Below are positions 8,457 to 16,779 of a stretch of DNA of 64,000 nt, piece after piece; the first letter of the stretch is position 1; each line of letters opens with the position of its first letter. The notes beneath the pieces were generated by a model, which was given only the letters and a program-made list of their open reading frames with translations, made no database searches and was not told the origin of the DNA. This stretch comes from an uncultured Verrucomicrobia subdivision 3 bacterium (GTDB taxonomy: Bacteria; Verrucomicrobiota; Verrucomicrobiia; Limisphaerales; DASXHY01), in assembly GCA_937890005.1 (NCBI GenBank), contig CALBZA010000004.1, forward strand, positions 124,001-188,000, read 5' to 3'. The translations under genes and the position numbers were made by a program.

Positions 8457-8894
8457 ATGAAAAAAATCACACTGACACTGTTGGCCTGCTGCGTCGCTTT
8501 CGTCCTCAACGCAGCCGAAGGGGAATGGACAACCGACCTCCCCAAGGCACTGCAGAAAGCCAAGGCAGAAAACAAGCTCGTGTTCCTGGACTTCACCGGA
8601 TCGGACTGGTGCCCGCCCTGCAAGGCGCTTCACAAAAACATCCTGACTTCGAAGGAATTTGTGAGCTATGCGAAGACAAATCTGGTCCTGGTTGAAGTGG
8701 ACTTCCCACGTTCCAAACCCCAGACGAAGGAATTGAAGGCCGCTAATGCGGCGTTGAGCAAGCGATTCAATATTCAAGGTTATCCGACGGTGATCGTGCT
8801 GGATGCGCAGGGAAAAGAATTGAAACGCGAAATCGGCTTCAGCGGCGGAGATCCCAAGAGCTACATTGCATCACTGGAGAAATTGAAGAAGTAA
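8457..8894 (+). CDS. Secreted thioredoxin-fold protein
   Basis: 145-aa protein with a signal peptide (MKKITLTLLACCVAFVLNAA) and a thioredoxin domain of the thioredoxin_7/DsbD-gamma type. The redox motif W51-C-P-P-C55 and the cis-proline loop GYPT are present. It probably acts as a periplasmic thiol-disulfide reductant or isomerase. It starts 6 bp after pyrC and is likely co-transcribed with it, although its function has no link to pyrimidines. The partner is unknown. Confidence 0.88.
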   Translation: MKKITLTLLACCVAFVLNAAEGEWTTDLPKALQKAKAENKLVFLDFTGSDWCPPCKALHKNILTSKEFVSYAKTNLVLVEVDFPRSKPQTKELKAANAALSKRFNIQGYPTVIVLDAQGKELKREIGFSGGDPKSYIASLEKLKK

Positions 8895-8933
8895 TCTCCC
8901 CCCCCGAACATTCTTCCGTTCCGGGTTAAAAGC

Positions 8934-8961
8934 TTGACCCTCCGGCGCGCGGCTCTAGCAT
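8934..8961 (+). promoter_or_regulatory. Putative sigma-70 promoter of carA
   Basis: TTGACC (8934-8939), a 16-bp spacer and TAGCAT (8956-8961), 19 bp upstream of the carA ATG. A similar TTGCCC-17-TAGCCT arrangement precedes the LptF/G-type gene at 59 kb, which supports it. Confidence 0.45.
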
Positions 8962-8980
8962 CCCGCGCGGTCGCTGACGA

Positions 8981-10141
8981 ATGAAAGCAATTCTGGCTCT
9001 CGAAGATGGTTCCCTGTTCCACGGCGAAGGTTTTGGCGCGCGCGCCTCTGCCTGCGGCGAGGTTTGTTTCAACACCTCGATGACCGGCTACCAGGAAATC
9101 CTCACCGACCCTTCCTACAAAGGCCAGATCGTCACGATGACCTACCCGTTGATCGGGAATTACGGCGTGAACCTGCTCGATGTCGAATCCTGGCGTCCGC
9201 ATGTCGCCGGCTTCGTCATCCGCGAGCTTTCCCCCATCGTCAGCAACTGGCGCGCGGATTATTCCCTCGCGGATTACCTGCAACAGAACGGTATCCCCGG
9301 CATTCAGGGCATCGACACCCGGGCGCTGACGAAGAAATTGCGCGTCCGTGGAGCCATGAACGGGTTCATCACCACGGAAGACATTTCAGATGCGGAAGCG
9401 CTGGAACGGGCGAAGTCGTGGAAGGGACTTGTGGGCGTCGATTACGTCAAGGAAGTCACACATCGCGAACCGTTCATCTGGGATGAAAAGGACGAACAAA
9501 GCGCCCGCTTCTCACTGATTCGCGGCATTTCAAAAGAGGACGCCCGCAAGGTGCGCGAACCATTGCCGCCCGCGGACATTCCGATCGTCGCCTACGATTT
9601 CGGGATGAAATACAACATCCTGCGCCGGCTGCGTCAGCAGGGTTTCAAGGTGCAGGTGGTTCCCGCAACAACGCCGGCCGCCGAAGCGTTGAAATACAAG
9701 CCGGCTGGAATATTCCTTTCAAACGGACCTGGCGATCCCTCCGCGCTTGGCTACGCGGTGCAGGCGGCGAAGGATCTCGTTGCCAGTGGAATCCCCATAT
9801 TTGGGATTTGCCTGGGACACCAGATTCTCGGCCAGGCGTTTGGCGGCAAAACTTTCAAACTTAAATTTGGCCATCGTGGTGGAAACCAGCCGGTGAAAGA
9901 CCTTGAAACCGGCAAGGTCGAAATCACGTCCCAAAATCACGGATTCGCCGTGGACCCAAAATCACTTCCAGGTGATGTCAGCGTCGATCGCGTGAACCTC
10001 AACGACCAAACGGTCGAAGGCATGCGTCACAAAACCAAACCGATCTTCTGTGTGCAATACCATCCAGAGGCATCGCCGGGTCCGCACGACTCCACTCCGT
10101 TGTTCGCAGATTTTCGGGCGATGCTGGAAAAACATGGATGA
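8981..10141 (+). CDS. carA: Carbamoyl-phosphate synthase small subunit (CarA)
   Basis: Glutaminase subunit of carbamoyl-phosphate synthase. It releases ammonia from glutamine for CarB and so feeds pyrimidine and arginine synthesis. 386 aa, normal length. The N-terminal CPSase small-chain domain begins MKAILALEDGSLFHGEGFG. The C-terminal class I glutamine amidotransferase has the nucleophile Cys277 in GICLGHQ and the His/Glu pair in YHPEASPGPHDS. carB is not in the window. Transcribed with or just after pyrC and the thioredoxin gene, and probably also from its own promoter. Confidence 0.97.
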   Translation: MKAILALEDGSLFHGEGFGARASACGEVCFNTSMTGYQEILTDPSYKGQIVTMTYPLIGNYGVNLLDVESWRPHVAGFVIRELSPIVSNWRADYSLADYLQQNGIPGIQGIDTRALTKKLRVRGAMNGFITTEDISDAEALERAKSWKGLVGVDYVKEVTHREPFIWDEKDEQSARFSLIRGISKEDARKVREPLPPADIPIVAYDFGMKYNILRRLRQQGFKVQVVPATTPAAEALKYKPAGIFLSNGPGDPSALGYAVQAAKDLVASGIPIFGICLGHQILGQAFGGKTFKLKFGHRGGNQPVKDLETGKVEITSQNHGFAVDPKSLPGDVSVDRVNLNDQTVEGMRHKTKPIFCVQYHPEASPGPHDSTPLFADFRAMLEKHG

Positions 10142-10183
10142 TCCGTTTCATTCGGCTCATTCGCGCCCGTTTGACCTTTCCGT

Positions 10184-10211
10184 TTGACTTGAAATTGTCG
10201 CTGACGATAAT
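10184..10211 (+). promoter_or_regulatory. Putative sigma-70 promoter of the FHA gene
   Basis: TTGACT (10184-10189), a 16-bp spacer and GATAAT (10206-10211), 20 bp upstream of the FHA-protein ATG. Confidence 0.45.
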
Positions 10212-10231
10212 CGCAGTGGCATAAGAACTTT

Positions 10232-10816
10232 ATGGCGAAACTTGTTGTCCTAAACGCGGGATTGTCCGGACGTTCAGTAGAGCTGACAGTGGACAAAACA
10301 ACCATTGGGCGCGTGGACGACAATACCTTCCAGATCGCCGAATCCTCTGTCTCGAGTCATCATTGCGAAATCCTTTTGCGCGGCTCGGACATCGTGGTTA
10401 AGGACCTCAACTCGACCAATGGCACCTTCATCAATGGAGAAAAGATTTCCGAACAGGTGCTCAAACCGGGCCAGACACTTCGTCTCGGTCAGGTGGAATT
10501 GAAGCTCGAAACCGAAGGCGCTCCCGCTTCACCCATTCCGGCGCCGACGCCAGTCGGCGCAGCTTCTGCACCCGCTCCAGCTCCTGCTCAGAGTCCCTCA
10601 AAGAAAAGCGACCACACCATCGTGATGCAGCGTGGTGTGAGCCTGAACGAACTGGAACAGGGGCCACGCAGCGGCGGTTTTGACACCACGAGCAAGGCTT
10701 TCTCCAAGAAAAGCGACAAGGGAAACAAGATGTTCCTCATCGGAGGAATCATCGTTGTCGCCATCATCATCGGCGTGCTTCTCATTACGCTGACGATGAT
10801 TCCCAAGGGACAGTAA
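10232..10816 (+). CDS. FHA-domain protein with C-terminal membrane anchor
   Basis: 194 aa. Residues about 1-92 form a forkhead-associated domain that binds phosphothreonine: TTIGRVDDN holds the G-R pair, SSVSSHHCEI the S-x-x-H motif, and LNSTNGTFING the N-G loop. A Pro/Ala/Ser linker follows (about 93-125). A single hydrophobic helix (FLIGGIIVVAIIIGVLLITL, about 167-186) close to the C terminus makes this a tail-anchored protein with the FHA domain in the cytosol. No Ser/Thr kinase lies nearby, so its partner is unknown. The gene ends 11 bp from convergent hemB. Confidence 0.85.
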   Translation: MAKLVVLNAGLSGRSVELTVDKTTIGRVDDNTFQIAESSVSSHHCEILLRGSDIVVKDLNSTNGTFINGEKISEQVLKPGQTLRLGQVELKLETEGAPASPIPAPTPVGAASAPAPAPAQSPSKKSDHTIVMQRGVSLNELEQGPRSGGFDTTSKAFSKKSDKGNKMFLIGGIIVVAIIIGVLLITLTMIPKGQ

Positions 10817-10827
10817 CCTGTCCGCCT

Positions 10828-11835
10828 TCAACCCTCCCGCATCCAACGCGCCACATCCGCAGCGGCGTAGGTGATGATGATGTCTGCTCCGGCGCGTCGC
10901 ATCGCCAGAAGCGTTTCCAGGGTCACAGCACGCTCATCGATCCAGCCCTTTTCCGCCGCGGCCTTGATCATCGCATGTTCCGCACTCACCGCGTACGCCG
11001 CCGTCGGATAACCAAACTCCGATTTCACGCGGTAAAGAATGTCGAGATACGCGAGCGCCGGCTTCACCATGACAATGTCCGCGCCCTCCTGAATATCCAG
11101 TGCCACTTCGCGCAAGGCTTCCGCTGAATTGCCGGCGTCCATCTGGTAGCTTCGACGGTCGCCGAACCGTGGCGTTGATTCGGCCGCCTCGCGGAAAGGG
11201 CCGTAATATGCAGACGCAAACTTCGCGGCGTATGACATGATCGGCGTTTCATCGAAACCTCGCTCATCCAGCAGATTCCGTATCGCGCGAACGCGTCCAT
11301 CCATCATGTCGCTCGGCGCCACAATGTCCGCGCCAGCCTCCGCATGACTTGCCGCAGTTTGTGCCAGCAATTTCAAGGTCGGATCGTTCAGAATCCTCGC
11401 ACCCGTCCTGCCCTGGTGAACAATGCCGCAATGCCCGTGTTCCATGTATTCGCAAAGGCAGACGTCCGTAATCACGAGCAGTCCGGGCAGTTCCTTCTTC
11501 AAGGCGCGCACGGCCTGTTGAACAATGCCATTCTTCACATAAGCGCCCGATGCTTTCGCATCTTTTTTATCTGGAATTCCGAACAGCAACACAGCCGGCA
11601 CGCCCGCCTCAAATGCCGCCCGTGCATCTTTCAACATCTCGTCGATGGATAATTGAAACACCCCCGACATGGCGTTGATGGGCTTGCGCAGCTTCCGTCC
11701 GGACCGAACGAAGAACGGCAGGACGAGTTGCGAAACGTCCAGTCGGGTTTCGCTGACAAGGCGGCGGAGAGCCGCGGACTGGCGAAGGCGGCGCGGCCGA
11801 TAAGCGGGAAACTGTCCGACAGGAATCGAATTCAT
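10828..11835 (-). CDS. hemB: Porphobilinogen synthase (HemB)
   Basis: Condenses two 5-aminolevulinate molecules to porphobilinogen, the second common step of tetrapyrrole synthesis. 335 aa, normal length. The zinc-binding cysteines are in DVCLCEYMEHGHCG, so this is the zinc-dependent type. The Schiff-base lysine lies in VMVKPALAYLD and the conserved SDMMDGRV segment is present. Stand-alone gene, convergent with the FHA gene and divergent from the antiporter. Heme supply is relevant to the multiheme cytochromes encoded near 50 kb. Confidence 0.97.
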   Translation of the reverse strand: MNSIPVGQFPAYRPRRLRQSAALRRLVSETRLDVSQLVLPFFVRSGRKLRKPINAMSGVFQLSIDEMLKDARAAFEAGVPAVLLFGIPDKKDAKASGAYVKNGIVQQAVRALKKELPGLLVITDVCLCEYMEHGHCGIVHQGRTGARILNDPTLKLLAQTAASHAEAGADIVAPSDMMDGRVRAIRNLLDERGFDETPIMSYAAKFASAYYGPFREAAESTPRFGDRRSYQMDAGNSAEALREVALDIQEGADIVMVKPALAYLDILYRVKSEFGYPTAAYAVSAEHAMIKAAAEKGWIDERAVTLETLLAMRRAGADIIITYAAADVARWMREG

Positions 11836-11989
11836 GCCTGGAGTTTAGGTCCGCCCGCGCAGCTTCCCAAGTGCAAGTTTTACGCTTCTGTCCGTGAAAT
11901 GCCGTCCGGGATGACCGCTGAAAATCGTTCACGTTGTCCGTTCAAATCCAACTGGACGCCAACGAGGCAGCCTGATTAGCTCTCGCGCC

Positions 11990-13696
11990 ATGCCCCAACT
12001 CGTCATCGACATTGCGCTGTGCATTATCGCGGCCTGGATTGCCGGAGTGGGGGCGCACCTGGCTCGCCAGCCTCTGCTGCTGGCTTATCTGCTGGCCGGA
12101 TTCATCATCGGTCCTTCCGTATTAAAATGGGTCACAGGCCCCTCCATCACCACGATTTCCGAGATCGGCTTGATTCTTCTGCTGTTCATGATCGGACTGG
12201 AGCTTGATCTGAAGAAAATGTTCAGCGCTGGCAAAGCGATCACCATCACGGGATTGGTTCAAATTTTCGGTTCGATCGCGCTGGGCTGGGTGTTCTTCGC
12301 CATCCCGATCTTCATGACCAGCAAGCTTGAGGCGCTCTACCTGTCAGTGGCCGCCGCGATGAGCAGCACGATCATCATCGTGAAGGTCCTGTACGACAAA
12401 CACGAGCTGGACACTCTCGCCGGCCGAATAACACTTGGGATCATGGTGCTTCAGGATCTGGTGACGATCATGTTCCTGGCGATCCAACCGAACCTGGGTG
12501 ATCCGCGCATCAGCGCTCTCGCTCTCGCATTCGGCAAAGTTTTCCTGCTGATCGGCATCGGTTACGTCATGAGCCGTTTCATTCTGCCGCCGCTTTTTCG
12601 CTTCGTGGCGCGGATGCCTGAACTCGTTCTGATCGGCGCTCTCGCCTGGTGCTTCGCACTCGCGGGATTCGCAGGACAGATTGGACTTTCATCCGCGATG
12701 GGTGCGCTGATCGCCGGGGTGATGGTTTCGACCTTTCCCTACACTCTCGACGTGGTCGCCAAGGTCACCAGCCTGCGCGACTTCTTTGTGACGCTCTTCT
12801 TTGTCGGCCTCGGCATGGGCATCCCGCGGCCGAGCTGGGAATTGCTGCTGTTGATGCTACTCTTCAGCGCCTTCCTGGTGGGCAGCCGGTTGGTGACGAT
12901 TTTCACGCCACTTTACATGATGAAAATGGGGCATCGCGCCAGCCTCATTCCGGCGATCAACTTCTGCCAGCTGAGCGAGCTTTCCATGGTGTTGCTCGCG
13001 CTGGGCGCCAAAACAGGCGACGTCTCCGAACGATCCATGGGAATTGCCACACTCGCGTTCGCCTTCCTGGCGGTGGATTCCACTTACGCGATGATGGCCA
13101 GCGACACGATCCTCCGGAAAATTTCCCCGTGGCTGACGCGTCTTGGAATGAAGGATCTGCCAGAGGAGGCTTCGGTCGCTGGCGTGACAACGTCGAATCG
13201 GCGCATCTACATGCTCGGCTTCTATTGGACCGCCAGCTCCTTTCTCGATCAGATCATACGCGAGAAGCCAACCCTGCTTCCGGAAATTCAGGTGGTCGAT
13301 TTCAACCCTCGCGTCATCGAGCAGCTGCGGCGGCGCAACGTCCAGGTGGTGTATGGTGACATCAGTCAGCGCGACGTGCTTTTGAAGGCCGGAATTGAGA
13401 ACGCGGAGATCATCATCTGCACGCTGCCCAACATAATTCTGAAAGGAACCAGCAACTTCAAATTGCTGCGACAGCTTCGTGAGCTGACCCCGAAAGCGCA
13501 GATCGTCGTGCATTCTGACACACTCGCGGACATCCCCAAGCTCTATGAAGCCGGCGCCAGCTATGTGTCCGCCCCGCGGTTGCTTGAAGCTTCTGATCTC
13601 ATCAACGTCATCGAAGCAGCGTCCAAAGGGTTGCTGGAAGACAAACGCAAGGAACAGTTCGAGCGACTCGAAGGCCGCGATGAAGTGATCGCATAG
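11990..13696 (+). CDS. CPA2-family cation:proton antiporter with TrkA-N-like domain
   Basis: 568-aa inner-membrane transporter of the KefB/CPA2 type. Residues 1 to about 385 form some 12 hydrophobic helices, with the typical LAYLLAGFIIGPSVL and LLLFMIGLELDLKKM segments. Residues from about 400 resemble a TrkA-N/RCK domain (IQVVDFNPRVIEQLRRRN, VVYGDISQRDVL). The nucleotide-binding glycine loop at its start is degenerate: MLGFYWTASSFLDQ in place of G-x-G-x-x-G. The ion could be K+ or Na+. No KefF-like or glutathione-related gene adjoins it. Confidence 0.88.
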   Translation: MPQLVIDIALCIIAAWIAGVGAHLARQPLLLAYLLAGFIIGPSVLKWVTGPSITTISEIGLILLLFMIGLELDLKKMFSAGKAITITGLVQIFGSIALGWVFFAIPIFMTSKLEALYLSVAAAMSSTIIIVKVLYDKHELDTLAGRITLGIMVLQDLVTIMFLAIQPNLGDPRISALALAFGKVFLLIGIGYVMSRFILPPLFRFVARMPELVLIGALAWCFALAGFAGQIGLSSAMGALIAGVMVSTFPYTLDVVAKVTSLRDFFVTLFFVGLGMGIPRPSWELLLLMLLFSAFLVGSRLVTIFTPLYMMKMGHRASLIPAINFCQLSELSMVLLALGAKTGDVSERSMGIATLAFAFLAVDSTYAMMASDTILRKISPWLTRLGMKDLPEEASVAGVTTSNRRIYMLGFYWTASSFLDQIIREKPTLLPEIQVVDFNPRVIEQLRRRNVQVVYGDISQRDVLLKAGIENAEIIICTLPNIILKGTSNFKLLRQLRELTPKAQIVVHSDTLADIPKLYEAGASYVSAPRLLEASDLINVIEAASKGLLEDKRKEQFERLEGRDEVIA

Positions 13697-13805
13697 CTGA
13701 CGAACCGGGCTCGAGTCGCGCCGAGACGCACTGTTCAAACGGGTATATCGGACTGATAGAAATCCCTCATTGAACGACTGCCTGTGTTGGAACAGCTTGA
13801 ACCCA

Positions 13806-16154
13806 ATGAACCGGCGATTCTCCACGAGCTTCAACTCCAAGGTCCTCCTTCTCGTCGCTATATCCGTCAGCACCCGAACGGATATCATCGCCGCCGCCCT
13901 CGAAGCTCCAACCGTTCAAAGCGAAACCAACACATTTGCGATCGAACCTCAGAAGCCTGAGCTGTATCGCGACGGTTGGATTGATCTGAACAAAAACGGC
14001 ACGCAGGACATCTACGAGAATCCGTCAGCCGCCATTCAGGATCGCATCAACGATCTTCTCTCGCGCATGACGGACCGCGAGAAGATCGGCCAGCTCTGGC
14101 AACGTCCGCTGGCTGATGCCCGCAACGACGCCGCACTCGTGCAGAACGGCGACGTGAGTTCGTATCTCGGCGTGGATCTCGCGGGCCCGGCCTTTCGCAA
14201 TTCGCTTCAACGCATCGCCATCGAAGAAAGCCGGCTCGGCATTCCACTGATTTTCGGTTACGACACGATCCACGGCTATCGCACGATCTTTCCCATTCCG
14301 CTCGCGTTGTCCTGCTCATGGAATCCCTATTTGATGGAACGCACCGCTGCGATTGCGGCGCGTGAATCGCGCGCGGCAGGCATCGACTGGACCTTCGCGC
14401 CGATGATCGACATCGCCCGCGATCCCCGGTGGGGCCGAATCGCGGAAGGTTATGGCGAAGATCCGTGGCTCAGCAGTCAGTTTGTGCCCTCAACCATCGC
14501 GGGTTTTCAGGGAACGAACACCGCCGCTCCCGACCGAGTCGCTGCCTGTCTCAAGCACTTCGTCGGTTACGGCGCTGCAGAAGGCGGGCGTGACTACAAC
14601 ACCACCGAGATCGGATTGCCGACGCTTCGCAACATTTACCTCCCGCCGTTCAAGGCCGGAGTCGATGCTGGCGCGTTCACGGTCATGTCGGCGTTCAATC
14701 TGTTGAACGGAGTCCCAACCTCCGGCAATCGCTTCACATTGACCGATGTTCTCAGAACCGAATGGAAATTTTCCGGAACCGTGGTCAGCGACTACGACTC
14801 GGTCAAGGAGCTCATCCGCCACGGCTTCGCTCAGGACGCTGCGGAAGCCGCTCGCGTCGCGCTGAACGCTGGCGTCGATCTGGAAATGGTCTCTGACACA
14901 TTCAGGCAGACGTTGCTGGAGCAGGTGAAGGCTGGTTTCGTTCCGATGATCGAACTGGATGAAGCCGTGCGGCGCGTGCTGCGATTGAAACTGCTTTGCG
15001 GCCTTCTCGAAAAACCGTATGCCGCGTATGAGGAAAAGCCGTTTCTTCGGGACGACGCCCTGCAGCTCTCGCGCGAGGCCGCAGCGCAATCGGCTGTTCT
15101 CGTGAAGAACAATCGCGACGTGTTGCCGCTCAAACCGAATTCCAAAATCGCGCTCATCGGTCCTTATGGTAACAGCCACGACCTCCTCGGCTGCTGGTCT
15201 GCCACAGGCCGTTCGGAAGATGCGCCTACACTGGAAAGCGCGCTCAAGGAGGCTGTGGGAGCCAAAAATGTTCAGGTGGCGCTCGGTTGCGAAATGTTGA
15301 GCAATCGGACCGATCTGATCTCCGCTGCCTTGAAAGTCGCAAAGGCAGCGGATGTGATCGTTCTCGCGATTGGAGAACCTTCCAGCCTTTCCGGCGAAGC
15401 ACGCAGTCGTCAGACGTTGAACCTTCCCGGTGTGCAGGAAACGCTCGTGCGTCAGATCGCAGCGCTGAACAAACCGGTTGTCGCCGTTCTATTCACAGGA
15501 CGTCCACTGGCAGTTCCCGAGCTGCTGGAACTATGCGATGCCGTTCTGATCGCGTGGCATCCCGGAACTCGCGGTGCGGAAGGCGTCGTCGATCTGCTGA
15601 CCGGCACCGTTGAGCCAACCGGTCGTCTGACTGCCACATGGCCGCGAACGGTGGGACAGATTCCAATTCACTACAATCATCTCGCCACGAGCCGGGAATT
15701 CGTCGGGGAATATGCCAGCCATTACATCGATGGACCGCGCACACCACTGTTGCCCTTTGGTTTTGGACTCGGCTACACCCGCTTTTCGCTCAGTCCGATT
15801 TCACTCAGCGCCACCAATGCGCCGCTCAATGGCACCGTAACCGCATCTGCCACCGTGAAGAACACTGGCCGTCGCTCAGGCAGCGCGATCTTGCAACTTT
15901 ACATTCGCGATCATGCTGCGATTGAAGGCGCTCGACCGCTTCGTGAATTGCGCGGATACAAACGCGTGACGCTTCAGCCCGGTGAATCGCAGCAGGTGCA
16001 ATTCACCTTGAATGCAGAATCGCTCGGTTACTGGAGTCCGCGCGGCACCTACACGATCGAGCCCGGCCTGTTCTCCGCATGGATCGGTTTCGACAGCGCC
16101 ACAACCAACGGCGCGAGCTTCGTCCTGCAGACGCGTCCGAGTTTGCGCTTTTAA
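13806..16154 (+). CDS. Glycoside hydrolase family 3 beta-glucosidase
   Basis: 782-aa secreted retaining glycosidase. A hydrophobic N terminus (SKVLLLVAISVS) suggests export. The GH3 N-terminal barrel includes KHFVGYGAAEGGRDYNTTE. The nucleophile is Asp329 in VVSDYDSV. The GH3 C-terminal alpha/beta domain and a fibronectin III-like domain (TVTASATVKNTGRRSG) follow. Residues 60-68 (D-L-N-K-N-G-T-Q-D) form a calcium-binding EF-hand/dockerin-like loop. The ATG at 13806 is used; a TTG at 13770 is in frame but less likely. Probably releases glucose or xylose from plant-type oligosaccharides; exact specificity unknown. Confidence 0.92.
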   Translation: MNRRFSTSFNSKVLLLVAISVSTRTDIIAAALEAPTVQSETNTFAIEPQKPELYRDGWIDLNKNGTQDIYENPSAAIQDRINDLLSRMTDREKIGQLWQRPLADARNDAALVQNGDVSSYLGVDLAGPAFRNSLQRIAIEESRLGIPLIFGYDTIHGYRTIFPIPLALSCSWNPYLMERTAAIAARESRAAGIDWTFAPMIDIARDPRWGRIAEGYGEDPWLSSQFVPSTIAGFQGTNTAAPDRVAACLKHFVGYGAAEGGRDYNTTEIGLPTLRNIYLPPFKAGVDAGAFTVMSAFNLLNGVPTSGNRFTLTDVLRTEWKFSGTVVSDYDSVKELIRHGFAQDAAEAARVALNAGVDLEMVSDTFRQTLLEQVKAGFVPMIELDEAVRRVLRLKLLCGLLEKPYAAYEEKPFLRDDALQLSREAAAQSAVLVKNNRDVLPLKPNSKIALIGPYGNSHDLLGCWSATGRSEDAPTLESALKEAVGAKNVQVALGCEMLSNRTDLISAALKVAKAADVIVLAIGEPSSLSGEARSRQTLNLPGVQETLVRQIAALNKPVVAVLFTGRPLAVPELLELCDAVLIAWHPGTRGAEGVVDLLTGTVEPTGRLTATWPRTVGQIPIHYNHLATSREFVGEYASHYIDGPRTPLLPFGFGLGYTRFSLSPISLSATNAPLNGTVTASATVKNTGRRSGSAILQLYIRDHAAIEGARPLRELRGYKRVTLQPGESQQVQFTLNAESLGYWSPRGTYTIEPGLFSAWIGFDSATTNGASFVLQTRPSLRF

Positions 16155-16182
16155 TGGCGGCTTCGCGAATTAGACTCGCCGC

Positions 16183-16773
16183 ATGCAGAAGCTTGGCAAG
16201 GCACTCATTCTAGGCGCGATCGCCCTTGTCTTCTCCATTGGAATTTTCTTCGGGTTCAAACTCTCCAGTTTCAGAAGCGGGGCGCGTTCCTACAGCACGC
16301 CCGCTTTGCTGACACAGGTGCAGGCTCTCTCGGAACTGGTGACGGTGAAATACGTCATCGAAAAAGTCGAAGTGCTCGAAGTGCCGTCCGAGAACATTGT
16401 GGGCCAGGTGATCGGCAGCCAGAACCGCATGTTGCTGCTCGCGCACGGCGTGGTGAAGGCTGGCATCGATCTGGATCGGCTCTCGGCGGAGGACATTCAG
16501 ATCGATGGCAACACGGTTTCAATCAAACTGCCGCGCTCGAAAATCACCGATTCCTACCTGGACGAAAACGAAACGAAGGTCATCGACCGCACCACTGGAC
16601 TGCTCGCACCTTCGACGAAAGACCTGGAACAGACGACGCGTCGCAATGCGCTCGACAACATCCAGCGCGCCGCACGCACCAGCGGCATTTTGAACGAAGC
16701 CGACCAGCGCGCCCGCCAGCAGCTCACCTCCTTTTTCACACAGCTCGGGTTTGAGAAGGTGGAGTTCAAATAG
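16183..16773 (+). CDS. DUF4230 domain-containing membrane-anchored protein
   Basis: 196 aa. A single N-terminal membrane helix (ALILGAIALVFSIGIFFGF) is followed by a DUF4230 domain: LVTVKYVIEKVEVLEV, then IQIDGNTVSIKLPRSKI and a helical C terminus with a final beta strand. The soluble part would lie in the periplasm. The family has no known function. It starts 28 bp after the GH3 gene and ends 6 bp from the convergent murJ stop. Confidence 0.82.
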   Translation: MQKLGKALILGAIALVFSIGIFFGFKLSSFRSGARSYSTPALLTQVQALSELVTVKYVIEKVEVLEVPSENIVGQVIGSQNRMLLLAHGVVKAGIDLDRLSAEDIQIDGNTVSIKLPRSKITDSYLDENETKVIDRTTGLLAPSTKDLEQTTRRNALDNIQRAARTSGILNEADQRARQQLTSFFTQLGFEKVEFK

Positions 16774-16779
16774 CCTGTC

